A stretch of 64,000 nucleotides of DNA from Synechococcus sp. Nb3U1 (GCF_021533835.1 NZ_JAKFYQ010000001.1:2151989-2215988), one strand, 5' to 3'. Numbered from the stretch's first letter, positions 8,584 through 17,355 are shown. The notes: generated by a model from the letters alone, not told the origin. Made by a program: numbers and translations.

Positions 8584-10044
8584 ATGAATGGCCCTACTCT
8601 CTGGAACCAGCGGTACCAACCGGAGCGGCAACTGAGTAAGCGCAGCGGTCGACAAACCTGGCTGGCTCAAGATCTGACCCGATCAGAACCGGTGATCCTC
8701 AAGTTTTTGTTCTTCGGGCCAGATTTTGATTGGGCCGACCTCAACCTTTTCCAGCGAGAAGCCCAGATCCTACAAACCCTCTCTCATCCTGCTATTCCCC
8801 AATACCGTGATCACTTTGAGATCACCCTTGAGGGTGGGCGTGGGCTAGCACTGGTACAAACCTACATCGAAGCCCCTTCTTTACAGGAGTGGATAGATCA
8901 AGGGCAGCACTTCACGGAACCCGAGGTGCGAACGCTAGCCAAAGCGCTGCTCGGGATCCTTACCTACCTGCACAGGCTGCACCCCCCCGTTATTCACCGC
9001 GATCTCAAGCCCAGCAACATTCTTTTGGGATCCGATCAGCAGGTTTATTTGGTGGATTTTGGCTCGGTTCAGGCTGCCGCCCCACGAGAACAGGGATCCT
9101 ATACCGTAGTGGGGAGCTATGGCTATATGCCTCTAGAGCAATTTGGTGGTAGAACCGTCCCCGCCTCAGATCTCTACAGCTTAGGTGCCACCTTAATTCA
9201 TTTGCTGACCGGACAACATCCGGCAGACTTACCCCAAGAGGGATCCCGAGTGCTGTTCGAGCAGGCGGTACAACTGAGCGTGCCCTTTCGGGATTGGTTG
9301 CGCTGGATCACAGAGCCGTTGGTGGGGGATCGCCCGGCTTCAGCCCAGCAAGCCCTAGAAGCCCTTGAGAACCTGGAACATCACCCTGGTTTGCTCCGGC
9401 TAGAAGCCGCAACCGTCCCGACTCGGCAACCGGCAGGCAGCCTTATTCAACTGAGCAAGTCCGAACAAACCTTTCAGCTGGTGATCCCGGCCAAACAACT
9501 GGGTGCTCTGGTTTTGTTGCCTTTTGCCATCGCCTGGAACTCCTTCATCACCTTTTTCACCATTCTGTCGGTGGGGGTTGCCCCTTTTCCGGCCAATGTG
9601 GTGTTTGGCCTGTTCACGCTGCCCTTCTGGACGGTAGGGTTGGGGATGGTGGGCGGGATCCTCTACGCCCTATTCGGCAAGGCTCACTTGCACATCGACC
9701 AAGACCGAATTGGCCTCACCCACGAAGTGTTTGGCCTGCGCTTTCGCAAAGTGCCCCGCAGTTGGCGACGAGATATTGACCGTCTAGAGCTGGTGCCCCG
9801 GCATCACAAACGAGATTCTGATGGGGATCAGGTGGAGGTGAAGCCCCAGTTGAATATCTGGGCGGGCAACCGCAAGTACGAGCTGGGAGCCGGGATCCCC
9901 TTGCAAGAACCGGAGTTGGAGTGGTTGGCCTCGGAGCTGAGCCGTTGGTTAAAAATACCCGTTACCTCGGCGAACCAGGGGGTTTTTAAAGAAAAAATCC
10001 CTTCCAGAATGCCTCCAAAGGATCAACAGCTCCCTAGTCAATAG
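8584..10044 (+). CDS. Membrane-linked Ser/Thr protein kinase
   Basis: A 486-residue Hanks-type kinase. The kinase domain spans about 10-270: lysine in VILKFLF, catalytic loop HRDLKPSN (about 138-145), DFGSV (about 157) and the activation-segment end GSYGYMPLEQF. The glycine loop is weak (LSKRSGRQTW), as in many cyanobacterial homologues. After the kinase domain come two or three hydrophobic segments (about 307-370) and a soluble C-terminal domain rich in charged residues. ATG 8584 is the chosen start; the frame is open from a TTG at 8500. It stands alone between the divergent radical SAM gene and the HNH gene. Targets are unknown. Confidence 0.85.
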   Translation: MNGPTLWNQRYQPERQLSKRSGRQTWLAQDLTRSEPVILKFLFFGPDFDWADLNLFQREAQILQTLSHPAIPQYRDHFEITLEGGRGLALVQTYIEAPSLQEWIDQGQHFTEPEVRTLAKALLGILTYLHRLHPPVIHRDLKPSNILLGSDQQVYLVDFGSVQAAAPREQGSYTVVGSYGYMPLEQFGGRTVPASDLYSLGATLIHLLTGQHPADLPQEGSRVLFEQAVQLSVPFRDWLRWITEPLVGDRPASAQQALEALENLEHHPGLLRLEAATVPTRQPAGSLIQLSKSEQTFQLVIPAKQLGALVLLPFAIAWNSFITFFTILSVGVAPFPANVVFGLFTLPFWTVGLGMVGGILYALFGKAHLHIDQDRIGLTHEVFGLRFRKVPRSWRRDIDRLELVPRHHKRDSDGDQVEVKPQLNIWAGNRKYELGAGIPLQEPELEWLASELSRWLKIPVTSANQGVFKEKIPSRMPPKDQQLPSQ

Positions 10045-10207
10045 ATTCAATAGATGTAGATAAAGTCAGCTCCTTCCCAGAAGCAAGTCCTGAACAAGAC
10101 CTTGACAACGGATGACAACGGTTGAAGCTGTGTTAACATCTTGCATAACTTAAGGAGCTGACCCCTCTGGGATCGGGCTTGGGATCCCGTCAGCGGTGCG
10201 TAGCACT

Positions 10208-10738
10208 ATGGGCAAAGTCTTAGTTTTGAATGCCTCCTACGAGCCGCTCAACATCACCAGTTGGCGCAGGGCGGTCATTCTGTTACTCAAGGGTAAAGCA
10301 GAACAAATTGAGCACAACGGCAGGGTCGTCTACGGTAACATGCCTCTGCCCACCGTTATTCGGCTGCGCCACTACGTCCACATTCCCCACAAAGAGATCC
10401 CCCTGACTCGACGCAATGTTTTGTATCGGGATGCCCATCGCTGCCAATACTGTGGTTGTTCCGGAGAAGATCTTACCCTCGATCACATTATTCCCCGTTC
10501 CCGTGGCGGCGGGGATACCTGGGAAAATGTGGTTAGTGCCTGTGTGCGCTGCAATGTCAAAAAGGGAAATCGTACCCCCCGCGAAGCCGCTATGCCGCTG
10601 TTGCGCCAACCCCGTCAACCCCACAGCACCCTCTACTTCGAGATCTCCAAAGCAGTGGGCAGTGGCACCCATCGAGAATGGTCGAAATACACCATCGGCT
10701 TGGAAGGGGGGTTGGAGGAGGAGGTGCTAGGGAGCTAG
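10208..10738 (+). CDS. HNH endonuclease-family protein
   Basis: A 176-residue protein with an HNH zinc-finger nuclease motif. Two CxxC pairs (CQYCGC about 79-84 and CVRCNVKKGNR about 111-121) surround the catalytic DHIIPRSRGG and ENVVSAC segments. The N-terminal part (VLVLNASYEPLNITSWRRAV) is the standard head of this widespread stand-alone HNH family, which is found in nearly all cyanobacteria and is not tied to introns or phages. Its biological role is unclear. ATG 10208 is preferred to a GTG 12 bases upstream. Its stop overlaps by four bases the stop region of the convergent hydrolase. Confidence 0.9.
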   Translation: MGKVLVLNASYEPLNITSWRRAVILLLKGKAEQIEHNGRVVYGNMPLPTVIRLRHYVHIPHKEIPLTRRNVLYRDAHRCQYCGCSGEDLTLDHIIPRSRGGGDTWENVVSACVRCNVKKGNRTPREAAMPLLRQPRQPHSTLYFEISKAVGSGTHREWSKYTIGLEGGLEEEVLGS

Positions 10739-11670
10739 GGATGCAATTCCGATACAGGGGCAACCTTGGAAATCGGGGGAGAGGTGGTGGCCGGGATCCC
10801 GGTCTCGATCCAATCGTGGATCAAGGGATTCACCAGTTCCGGGCGCTCATCGTGGGGGCAGTGGCCCGCCTCTAGAAAATGTTCCACCAACTGCGGATAG
10901 TGGGCGCGGTAGAGCTTGGAGCGATCGCGGGCCCGCATCCAGGGATCCCGTTCTCCCCAGATCAATAACAGCGGACGCACCAAACTGCGCAGCAGCTCAT
11001 CCACATAACGGCCCTTCTGGCCTCCTCGCATCAAGGCGGCGAACACATCCGCCGCTCCCGGCTCCAGACTGGGGCGATGGATATCTGCAACCAGCTGATC
11101 GGTCACTGCCGCAGGGTCATAATAAACCTGCTTCAACTTTTCCCGAATCACGCGGGGCTGCCGCAAATACTGGAACAACAGATAAGACACCAAGCGCTGG
11201 CGCAAGCCCCAACCCACCAGACCGCCTAGCCACTGCTTCCATCCTGTTGGGGATCCCCCCAGCGTCGAAAAGCCACCCGCTCCATTCAACAGCACTACGC
11301 CGCGAATCCATTCCGGCCACTCTGCCGCCAAACTGAGCACCACATAGCCCCCGAGGGAATTGCCAATCGCCACCACAGGCCGACGCACCACCTGTTGGCA
11401 AAAGTCCCGCAGTTGATCCCGCCAAATCTCGGTGCGGTAATCCCAGTTGGGTTTGGCAGAACGACCAAACCCCAGCAGATCGATGGCATAAACCTGGTAG
11501 TGTTGGGCCAGTTCAGGAATGTTTTTGCGCCAGTGGTCGGTGGAAGCCCCGAAGCCATGCACCAAGAGCAAAGGCTGCCCGTGCTCACCCTGCTTGACGT
11601 AATGAACCGACTGTCCTCGCCAAATCCAGCGTGCCGAGGTAGGAGTGGCCGATGCCGATGTTGAAGTCAT
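10735..11670 (-). CDS. Alpha/beta hydrolase
   Basis: A 311-residue alpha/beta-hydrolase-fold enzyme. Visible features are the oxyanion region LLVHGFGASTDHWRKN, nucleophile elbow GNSLGGYV (Ser about 108), the acid-side segment LLIWGERDPW and the catalytic His in EAGHCPHDERPE. The order Ser-Asp-His is complete, so it should be active. The fold is shared by esterases, haloperoxidases and C-C hydrolases, so the substrate cannot be read. In plants a similar protein is linked to chlorophyll metabolism, but this is only a possibility. ATG 11670 is preferred over an upstream TTG. It converges on the HNH gene. Confidence 0.85.
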   Translation of the reverse strand: MTSTSASATPTSARWIWRGQSVHYVKQGEHGQPLLLVHGFGASTDHWRKNIPELAQHYQVYAIDLLGFGRSAKPNWDYRTEIWRDQLRDFCQQVVRRPVVAIGNSLGGYVVLSLAAEWPEWIRGVVLLNGAGGFSTLGGSPTGWKQWLGGLVGWGLRQRLVSYLLFQYLRQPRVIREKLKQVYYDPAAVTDQLVADIHRPSLEPGAADVFAALMRGGQKGRYVDELLRSLVRPLLLIWGERDPWMRARDRSKLYRAHYPQLVEHFLEAGHCPHDERPELVNPLIHDWIETGIPATTSPPISKVAPVSELHP

Positions 11671-11780
11671 AATGACCGCCCGCAAGCCTCTTTCATTCTA
11701 GATTCTCCTTTGCCCTTCCCCCAGGTGTTGATCCTCAGCTTTGGCCTGGCAGTATCCTAAACACGGATTGGATTCACAGC

Positions 11781-12395
11781 ATGATCTCGTTTTTAATTGG
11801 CCAGCTGGCCGCCATCGAACTGGGGGAGCGCAGTAGCCTCACGGTGGAGGTGCAGGGGATCGGCTATCGGGTCAAGGCCCCGGAGCGTTTTCTCAAGCAA
11901 TTACCGGCTTTGGGAGAGTCGATCCAGGTGTTCACTCACTTGGTGGTGCGGGAAACGGAACTCTTGTTGTATGGGTTTGGCTCGGGGGCTGAGCGAGACT
12001 TGTTTGTGGAACTGATTAAGGTTTCGGGAGTGGGGCCAGCGCTGGGTTTGGCCCTGCTGAATACCCTCAGCCTGCCGGAATTGGTACAGGCAGTGGTGAC
12101 CGACAATGTACGAGTGCTTTGCCTCACACCCGGAGTGGGCCACAAAACTGCCCAAAGGCTGGCGCTAGAGCTGAAAACCAAATTGGCCAACTGGCGACAG
12201 GGGGCGGGAGTGGGCGATCCAACCTTAGCTGGTGGCCCCCCCATGCCCATCCGTGAAGAGGTGGAAATGGCTTTGCTGGCCCTCGGCTATAGCCCCAGCG
12301 AAATTCATGCGGCCCTACAAGCACTACCCCCTCAGCCGCGCCAAACCGAAGACTGGCTGCGTGCCGCCATCACCTACCTGAGCCAGCAGCCATGA
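11781..12395 (+). CDS. ruvA: Holliday junction DNA helicase subunit RuvA
   Basis: A 204-residue RuvA, the tetrameric junction-binding subunit that loads RuvB for branch migration in recombination repair. The N-terminal OB-fold domain begins MISFLIGQLAAIEL and includes VEVQGIGYRV. The two helix-hairpin-helix motifs are at about 75-90 (LIKVSGVGPALGLALL) and about 110-130 (LCLTPGVGHKTAQRLALEL). The C-terminal RuvB-interaction domain (about 155-204) is present. Length is normal. Its TGA overlaps the ATG of nadD (ATGA), indicating coupled translation. Confidence 0.95.
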   Translation: MISFLIGQLAAIELGERSSLTVEVQGIGYRVKAPERFLKQLPALGESIQVFTHLVVRETELLLYGFGSGAERDLFVELIKVSGVGPALGLALLNTLSLPELVQAVVTDNVRVLCLTPGVGHKTAQRLALELKTKLANWRQGAGVGDPTLAGGPPMPIREEVEMALLALGYSPSEIHAALQALPPQPRQTEDWLRAAITYLSQQP

Positions 12396-13012
12396 ATCTT
12401 TCTGCGCCGAAGTGTCCACGCATTGCCATTTTGGGAGGCACCTTTAACCCCGTCCACCATGGCCACCTGATCATGGCCGAGCAAGCCCTTTGGCAGTTTC
12501 ATTTGGATCAAATCCTGTGGATGCCCGCTGGGGATCCCCCTCACAAACCCCTAACTGCCGGTGCTAGCACCGCCGATCGCCTGGCGATGGTGAAGCTGGC
12601 TATTGCCGACCACGAGCGCTTTGCCTGCTCGGAGTTGGAAATCCACCGCCAAGGGCGTTCCTACACCATCGAGACGCTGCGCAGTCTCATGCAAGAACAA
12701 CCCGACACCCAGTGGTACTGGATCATTGGCGTCGATGCCTTGCGGGATCTGCCCCAGTGGCACCAAGCTCAGGAATTGGCCCAGATCTGCCATTGGATCG
12801 TCGCCCCTCGGGTGGATGCTGGCGATGCTCCTGAGGTGTTGCAGATGGTTGCTCAAAAGCTGCCGATGCTACAAGCAGAATTGCTGGAGGCCCCGACCCT
12901 GACGCTATCGTCCACCTACTTGCGGGAACAAATCCAAAAAGGGGGATCCATCCGCTACTTGGTGCCCACCGCCGTCGAGCAGTACATCCGCCAACACCAA
13001 CTCTATCGGTAA
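12392..13012 (+). CDS. nadD: Nicotinate-nucleotide adenylyltransferase
   Basis: A 206-residue NadD that adenylates nicotinate mononucleotide to deamido-NAD in NAD synthesis. The nucleotidyl-transferase fold shows ILGGTFNPVHHGHLIMAE near the N-terminus (the H-x-G-H motif), WMPAGDPPHK, and the C-terminal SSTYLREQI (the S/T-x-x-x-x-R type motif). All key residues are in place. It overlaps ruvA by four bases, so the two are one transcription unit; there is no obvious functional link. A candidate terminator hairpin lies just downstream, before the convergent psaC. Confidence 0.94.
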   Translation: MNLSAPKCPRIAILGGTFNPVHHGHLIMAEQALWQFHLDQILWMPAGDPPHKPLTAGASTADRLAMVKLAIADHERFACSELEIHRQGRSYTIETLRSLMQEQPDTQWYWIIGVDALRDLPQWHQAQELAQICHWIVAPRVDAGDAPEVLQMVAQKLPMLQAELLEAPTLTLSSTYLREQIQKGGSIRYLVPTAVEQYIRQHQLYR

Positions 13013-13028
13013 CTCAGTCACGAAAATA

Positions 13029-13045
13029 GGGGGAATGGATCCCCC
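13029..13045 (+). terminator. Candidate hairpin between nadD and psaC
   Basis: Six-base arms GGGGGA and TCCCCC enclose a five-base loop, 17 bases after the nadD stop and 44 bases after the psaC stop on the other strand. There is no T-run on either side, so rho-independent action is uncertain. A second perfect palindrome, TGGCAATTGCCA, lies at 13071-13082 close to the psaC end. Confidence 0.4.
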
Positions 13046-13088
13046 CAACTAAGCTCATCGTGGGTAAAACTGGCAATTGCCAATCGGC

Positions 13089-13337
13089 TCAGTAGGCCAA
13101 GCCCATGCTGCGGGTGGTTTCAGGGCCAAGATAGACCCGGATACTCAAGAAATCAGTGGGGCAAGCAGTTTCACAGCGTTTGCAGCCAACACAATCTTCG
13201 GTGCGAGGGGAGGCCGCGATCATCCCGGCCTTATTGCTACCCTTCCAGGGCACCATCTCCAACACATCGGTGGGGCAAGCCCGTACACACTGAGTACAGC
13301 CGATGCAGGTGTCGTAGATCTTGACCGAGTGAGCCAT
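13089..13337 (-). CDS. psaC: Photosystem I iron-sulfur subunit PsaC
   Basis: An 82-residue protein that binds the F_A and F_B [4Fe-4S] clusters on the stromal side of photosystem I and passes electrons to ferredoxin. Both cluster motifs are intact: [12 protein letters not shown] (about 11-22) and [12 protein letters not shown] (about 49-60). The C-terminus [16 protein letters not shown] is standard. Most cyanobacterial and plastid PsaC proteins have 81 residues; this one has an extra residue in the linker after VPW ([18 protein letters not shown]). ATG 13337 is the proper start; the frame runs open upstream without PsaC similarity. Confidence 0.97.
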   Translation of the reverse strand: MAHSVKIYDTCIGCTQCVRACPTDVLEMVPWKGSNKAGMIAASPRTEDCVGCKRCETACPTDFLSIRVYLGPETTRSMGLAY

Positions 13338-13559
13338 TAGCGTTCTCCAGTCGAGCAGGTTGAAAAAAGAGTTTACTGAATTGGCGTGGCAGCAACACCA
13401 CTGCGCAAGTGCCCTCAGTGTACTGTAGTCCTGGGAAGCCTCCAAAATCTCAGATTCAAATATTCAAACAAATTTACATCCGAGCAGGTGGCCTTATTTG
13501 AGTTATGGGTGGCATCTGGCCGTGGGCTAGGATAGGGCTGAAGCTGGCAGAGGATCCTT

Positions 13560-13946
13560 ATGGGGCGCTCGATGCGGGATTTTAGGACGCAAACTCAGGG
13601 TAATCTGAGTCGCCTCTGGCCGATTTTGGGGGAGATCTTCGAAGACAGTAAGCCCCGCTTGCGGGAATGGGATCAACGGCTCACCGATTGGGTGCGCAGC
13701 CGACGGCTGGGGGTAGATCCGGCCCTGCCAAAGGTGGCCATCTATGTGCTGGTGGCCGTTGTGGTCTTGGTGATTCCGATTCTCACCTTGGTGGCTTTGG
13801 TCGCTCTGATTGCCTTTCTCGCCATCCAAATCAGCAAAAAATGGCCCCGGTGGCAACAGCCGGATCCCTATCGTCGTACCGAGCGTCGCTATTTGCGCAG
13901 CGCTGCTGAGGATCAGGAATACGATGACGACCCCGACCTCGGCTAG
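13560..13946 (+). CDS. Small membrane protein of unknown function
   Basis: A 128-residue protein I do not recognise. The first 60 residues are charged and amphipathic. One long hydrophobic stretch, enough for one or two membrane helices, lies at about 60-93 (IYVLVAVVVLVIPILTLVAL). The tail is basic then strongly acidic (AEDQEYDDDPDLG). ATG 13560 directly follows a GGATCC-containing purine stretch. Its stop overlaps by four bases the stop of the LPA1/Rep27-type gene on the other strand. It probably encodes a real thylakoid or plasma membrane protein, given base composition like that of its neighbours. Confidence 0.65.
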   Translation: MGRSMRDFRTQTQGNLSRLWPILGEIFEDSKPRLREWDQRLTDWVRSRRLGVDPALPKVAIYVLVAVVVLVIPILTLVALVALIAFLAIQISKKWPRWQQPDPYRRTERRYLRSAAEDQEYDDDPDLG

Positions 13947-14323
13947 CGATCTGGCTCAGGAGAGGCCGGTTTAGCAGAGGGTTGAGAAGGGTTTACGCCC
14001 AAACGCTGCTCCACCCGCCCGACCAGCCGTTTGCGAGAACGGTTTTCCAAATGATTCAGGCCAAGCATGCCGGCTAGGATTCCCACCTGCAGAGCCAAAC
14101 TGGGCAAAGTCGCACTTAGGTCTCGACCTGCCAGAGCCTGAAAGAAAAACACAAACGCCCCGATGGTGGCTGAGGATCCCACCGCCAGGTAGATAAATCG
14201 GCGCAAGCCTCGGTAGGGCGAGGCCAGCTCGGTCAACAGCTTCACCCGATCCGCTTTAGACAGATCGCTGCGCTGCAGCAGAGGCGATACTTTGGGGGAG
14301 GGCTTGGGATCCGATTCAGCCAT
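13943..14323 (-). CDS. DUF3493 protein, LPA1/Rep27-like PSII assembly factor
   Basis: A 126-residue protein with two predicted membrane helices. The core LASPYRGLRRFIYLAVGSSA, then a hydrophobic stretch, then a second helix (LALQVGILAGMLGLNHLE) matches DUF3493 (PF11998), the membrane domain of plant LPA1 and algal REP27. Those proteins help D1 synthesis and photosystem II assembly. The cyanobacterial form lacks the TPR part. ATG 14323 lies four bases after the ccmP stop, so the two genes are probably one transcript. The functional assignment is by homology from memory. Confidence 0.75.
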   Translation of the reverse strand: MAESDPKPSPKVSPLLQRSDLSKADRVKLLTELASPYRGLRRFIYLAVGSSATIGAFVFFFQALAGRDLSATLPSLALQVGILAGMLGLNHLENRSRKRLVGRVEQRLGVNPSQPSAKPASPEPDR

Positions 14324-14327
14324 AGGG

Positions 14328-14969
14328 TTACACCTCCGCCTCAGACAAGAGGGGATCCCGCCCGGAAACCCCCGCCAAAATTTCTTCCGAAGCCCGACAG
14401 GCGGCCAGAATGTCCCGCTCTTCTCCCCCCAAATAGACGCGGCCAAAGCTTCCAAAGGGCATCACTTCCAAGATGTTGATCTGGGCGGATTTTTCCGCTT
14501 CGTTGGCAGCAAGGGGAGCATAACCTGCCGGTTGCACCTCCAGAATGTAGAGGGTTTGGCCGGCCAAGAGCATCTGACCACGGCGGGAGCGGTTGATCAA
14601 CTGGGTTTGGTGGGGGTCGATGTTGCGGATGATCTGGCTGGAGATGATGCGTGGCTTGAGGCGCTCCTGTTCTCTTACTCCCAAAGCCGCCAAAATGGCG
14701 CGACCGGCAGTGCGAGTATCCCCTTGGTTGCTGGAGTGCACCTCCAAAAGGCCATAAAGGCGCTCCACCACCTGCAGCCCCGGCTTGACTGAGGTGGACT
14801 TGAGGGCAACATCCATGATGCGGTTGATCTCGATGCCAGGGGAAATCTCGATCCACAGGGAGGTGTCACCGGGCAAGGGCAAAAAACCGTAGGCTACTGT
14901 ACCCAGATAGGCAGCATATTGTGGCTGCAGGCGATCCAAAAACACGTAACTGCGCAGGTCAATCCCCAA
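14328..14969 (-). CDS. ccmP: Carboxysome shell protein CcmP (tandem BMC)
   Basis: A 213-residue tandem-BMC protein, the length typical of CcmP, which forms double-stacked pseudohexameric trimers with a gated pore in the beta-carboxysome shell. Diagnostic segments are [56 protein letters not shown] and the second-half [20 protein letters not shown]. The start is a TTG at 14969, which places the family's usual N-terminus correctly. It lies away from a ccmKLMNO cluster, as is usual for ccmP. It is followed at four bases by the LPA1/Rep27-like gene. Confidence 0.93.
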   Translation of the reverse strand: MGIDLRSYVFLDRLQPQYAAYLGTVAYGFLPLPGDTSLWIEISPGIEINRIMDVALKSTSVKPGLQVVERLYGLLEVHSSNQGDTRTAGRAILAALGVREQERLKPRIISSQIIRNIDPHQTQLINRSRRGQMLLAGQTLYILEVQPAGYAPLAANEAEKSAQINILEVMPFGSFGRVYLGGEERDILAACRASEEILAGVSGRDPLLSEAEV

Positions 14970-15063
14970 AAAAGTGCTCCCCTTGCAAACTGGACGCTGA
15001 TCGGTTCTCTAGCGGGCGGATCATCCCCGCGGGATAGGCTTGAACCGAGATTCGGATCCCTCA

Positions 15064-16392
15064 CTACAAGCCACCCTGGGCCACTACCTTTACGGTTGTC
15101 AAGGCTTCGACATCAACTGGGCCACGCACATGCAGCCGTTGGGTCGAAATGCCCAGAGATAAATCCCAAAACGCCCCCAAGGTGGGGATCCCCGCCCCTC
15201 GCCCTGCCGACAGAGGAGAGGTATTGATGTGGATCAAAGCTGCATCCACCTCCTGCAAGAAGCGCTGTGCCGCCGATTGGCTATCGGTGAGGATCGTTTC
15301 TGATTGATGGTAGCCGTTTTTGTTAATCCAGGTGATCGCCTCCGCCAGATCGGAGATTGGTTGCAGGCGCAGGTGGGGGCGTTCGGTAGAATCGAACCCT
15401 TCTCCAATCGGGTGCAAGTCCGGGAACTGTTCTAGAATCGGGGCTGCCGCTTGAATATCGATCCCTTGGCTGAGCAATGCCTCGATCAGTTGGGCCAAAT
15501 GAGCCGCCGCCCAGTCGGGGTGGAGCAACAGCCAGAGGGTGAGGGGTTGGTAGATCGGGATCCCTTCCGAGCCGTACTGAGCCAGATGATCCAGCAAGAC
15601 CGATTTCACCAAAGGCCAAGGAGCGGTGCGATCCAGATAGATATGGCCATAGCCCAAGTGGGTCACCAAAATCGGGACTTTGCTTGCTTGCAACAGAAAC
15701 TCTACCCAGCCAGGACGACCGCAGGGAATCACCAGATCCAAATAGCGCGTTTGCTGGAGCAGCAGCAACAGGGAGGAATCCTCTTGCGGGCTCGCCGTCA
15801 AATCCCGAGCAGGTAATGATGACCCTCCGGGTCGTGCGGAGTACGATTGAATTGCCCCTTCGGGGATCCCATGTTCGTAGGCAGTCTCTGCCAGTAGCTC
15901 CACAATGGCTTGGTGGGTTTTTTGGATTGGGCCATTCCCCGCCACAATCACGCCATTCCCGGTTTTTAGAGCCATACCAATGCCATTCAAGGCAAATTCT
16001 GGATAAATCTCATAAACTAGGGCGATTAACCCCAAAGGCACGCGGTAACGGTTTATCAGCAGACCATTTTCCTGTCGATACCCTCCCTCCAGTCTGCCAA
16101 TGGGATCCGGTTGTTGGGCCAAACGGGTCAGCAACTGGGCTGCTCGTTGTAGGCGCTCGGGGGTGAGCTTCATGCCATTTAGGATCCACTCGGGCACGGT
16201 TTGCTCACGGCAGTTTTCCAAATCCAGGGTATTGGCCTCCAGAAGCAAAGCGGAGCGCTCCAACAATGCTTCAGATAGAGCCAACAGCGCCTGACGTTTG
16301 GTTTGGCTACTGAGGCGCTGCAACTGCGGTAACAGACGGCGCACCTGTCGCAGAGTCGTGCCCAAGTCAAAATCTTGCTCGAAATCTGCCAC
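15064..16392 (-). CDS. Glutamate-5-semialdehyde dehydrogenase-like (ProA family, probably inactive)
   Basis: A 442-residue protein of the gamma-glutamyl phosphate reductase (ProA) family, which acts in proline synthesis. The fold is clear: RYRVPLGLIALVYEIYPEFA, NGYHQSETILTDSQSAAQRF and LSLGISTQRLHVRGP. However, the catalytic-cysteine region (R-P-x-x-C-N in active enzymes) reads IPIYQPLTLWLL, with Tyr281 where Cys is expected. The usual E-A-R-P-N-V becomes E-I-Y-P-E-F. It starts with GTG at 16392. The protein is full length with no frameshift, so it is kept under selection. It may be a paralogue with another role, with the true proA elsewhere. Confidence 0.8.
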   Translation of the reverse strand: MADFEQDFDLGTTLRQVRRLLPQLQRLSSQTKRQALLALSEALLERSALLLEANTLDLENCREQTVPEWILNGMKLTPERLQRAAQLLTRLAQQPDPIGRLEGGYRQENGLLINRYRVPLGLIALVYEIYPEFALNGIGMALKTGNGVIVAGNGPIQKTHQAIVELLAETAYEHGIPEGAIQSYSARPGGSSLPARDLTASPQEDSSLLLLLQQTRYLDLVIPCGRPGWVEFLLQASKVPILVTHLGYGHIYLDRTAPWPLVKSVLLDHLAQYGSEGIPIYQPLTLWLLLHPDWAAAHLAQLIEALLSQGIDIQAAAPILEQFPDLHPIGEGFDSTERPHLRLQPISDLAEAITWINKNGYHQSETILTDSQSAAQRFLQEVDAALIHINTSPLSAGRGAGIPTLGAFWDLSLGISTQRLHVRGPVDVEALTTVKVVAQGGL

Positions 16393-16511
16393 TGCAACTT
16401 CTCCCGGTGGAGACAGATCCGCTGGTTTCCCCAGACCACTGCTAACAGGAAATGACCCTGTTCACAAGTGTTGAGGATACGGAGTCACTCTTTGCTGCGA
16501 TACGCAAAGCC

Positions 16512-16997
16512 TCAAGGCCGCTGCAAAAGCAGGATCGCAGTCACCATCAGCAGGGTTAGCAACAGGCAAAGAATGATGAACCAACTGAGCAACTGAGTTT
16601 GATTCGGGAAGAGCATCGCGCCGATGAACCCCACCACCAGCACTACCCCCAAGCTGAGGGTAAGGCCCAGGAGAGCGGATCCCTGCGGGGTGTTTTCCCG
16701 CTTCAGCACCCACTGATAACCGTTCCAAAACCAAATTTTGCGATAGGGATAGGATACCGCCAATTGCTCAATGTGCAGCTGATCGGGGGTAATGGCAAAA
16801 ATGTGTTGACAACGGCTGCATCCGAGCGCCTCCGTTAACGTAATCAGACGCAATTGGCCCTGATGACAACAGGGACAGGGGTAAATCTTGGTGGGCTCGA
16901 TCGCTTGGGCGACACGCAGCACCGGTTTTTGGCGGGGAAACTTGCGGGGAGAAGAAAACGCCACAGGTCTCGGTGAGGAGGAGTCGGGATCCCTCAC
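16512..16997 (-). CDS. Membrane protein with zinc-ribbon-like CPCC motif
   Basis: A 161-residue protein of unknown function. The N-terminal tail is basic and disordered (about 1-35). Next comes a cysteine cluster, CPCCHQG followed about 20 residues later by CSRC, which could hold a zinc ion. Two hydrophobic helices follow (about 106-125 and 135-157). The start is GTG 16997. The organisation (zinc ribbon facing the cytoplasm and two C-terminal helices) is seen in several cyanobacterial hypothetical proteins; I cannot name the family. Confidence 0.65.
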   Translation of the reverse strand: MRDPDSSSPRPVAFSSPRKFPRQKPVLRVAQAIEPTKIYPCPCCHQGQLRLITLTEALGCSRCQHIFAITPDQLHIEQLAVSYPYRKIWFWNGYQWVLKRENTPQGSALLGLTLSLGVVLVVGFIGAMLFPNQTQLLSWFIILCLLLTLLMVTAILLLQRP

Positions 16998-17074
16998 ATC
17001 CTATCTTCACAGTCTCCGCTGGATCCGAGCTTGGTGGCGGATCCCTGACAAAACAACCCGCCCAAACGCTCTGA

Positions 17075-17311
17075 TTAGAGTGCTGAAGACGTTTGTAGCC
17101 AGGCCTGAAATTCCCGCAACATTTGGCTGGTACCCGCTTCAAAAGCTTGTCCCACCCGTTCTGGGATCAAGGTGAGGATATCCACCTCTGGAAACACAAG
17201 GCTAATGCACCATGCTTGCCAGTTGTATGGGCTTTCCAGCCTGAACGACAGGGATATGTCCACCCTGAATAACGACGGGATGCTTTGAACTTGGGGTGGT
17301 TTGTCGTCCAC
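17075..17311 (-). CDS. Small hypothetical protein
   Basis: A 78-residue frame with GTG start, no recognised family. The product is soluble-looking and contains well-formed segments (YNWQAWCISLVFPEVDILTL, then an amphipathic helix GQAFEAGTSQMLREFQAWLQ). It sits between two genes on the same strand in a gap otherwise lacking a gene, which favours a real product. Support is limited to composition and position. Confidence 0.45.
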   Translation of the reverse strand: MDDKPPQVQSIPSLFRVDISLSFRLESPYNWQAWCISLVFPEVDILTLIPERVGQAFEAGTSQMLREFQAWLQTSSAL

Positions 17312-17355
17312 CCACAGGGGTGGTACTCCAAGTCCGCCCGCTCTATTTCCTCCGG

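Noticed and set aside
10922..10929. Classical HIP1 octamer GCGATCGC
   Set aside because: Only this copy was noticed, so it is not an iterated feature here.
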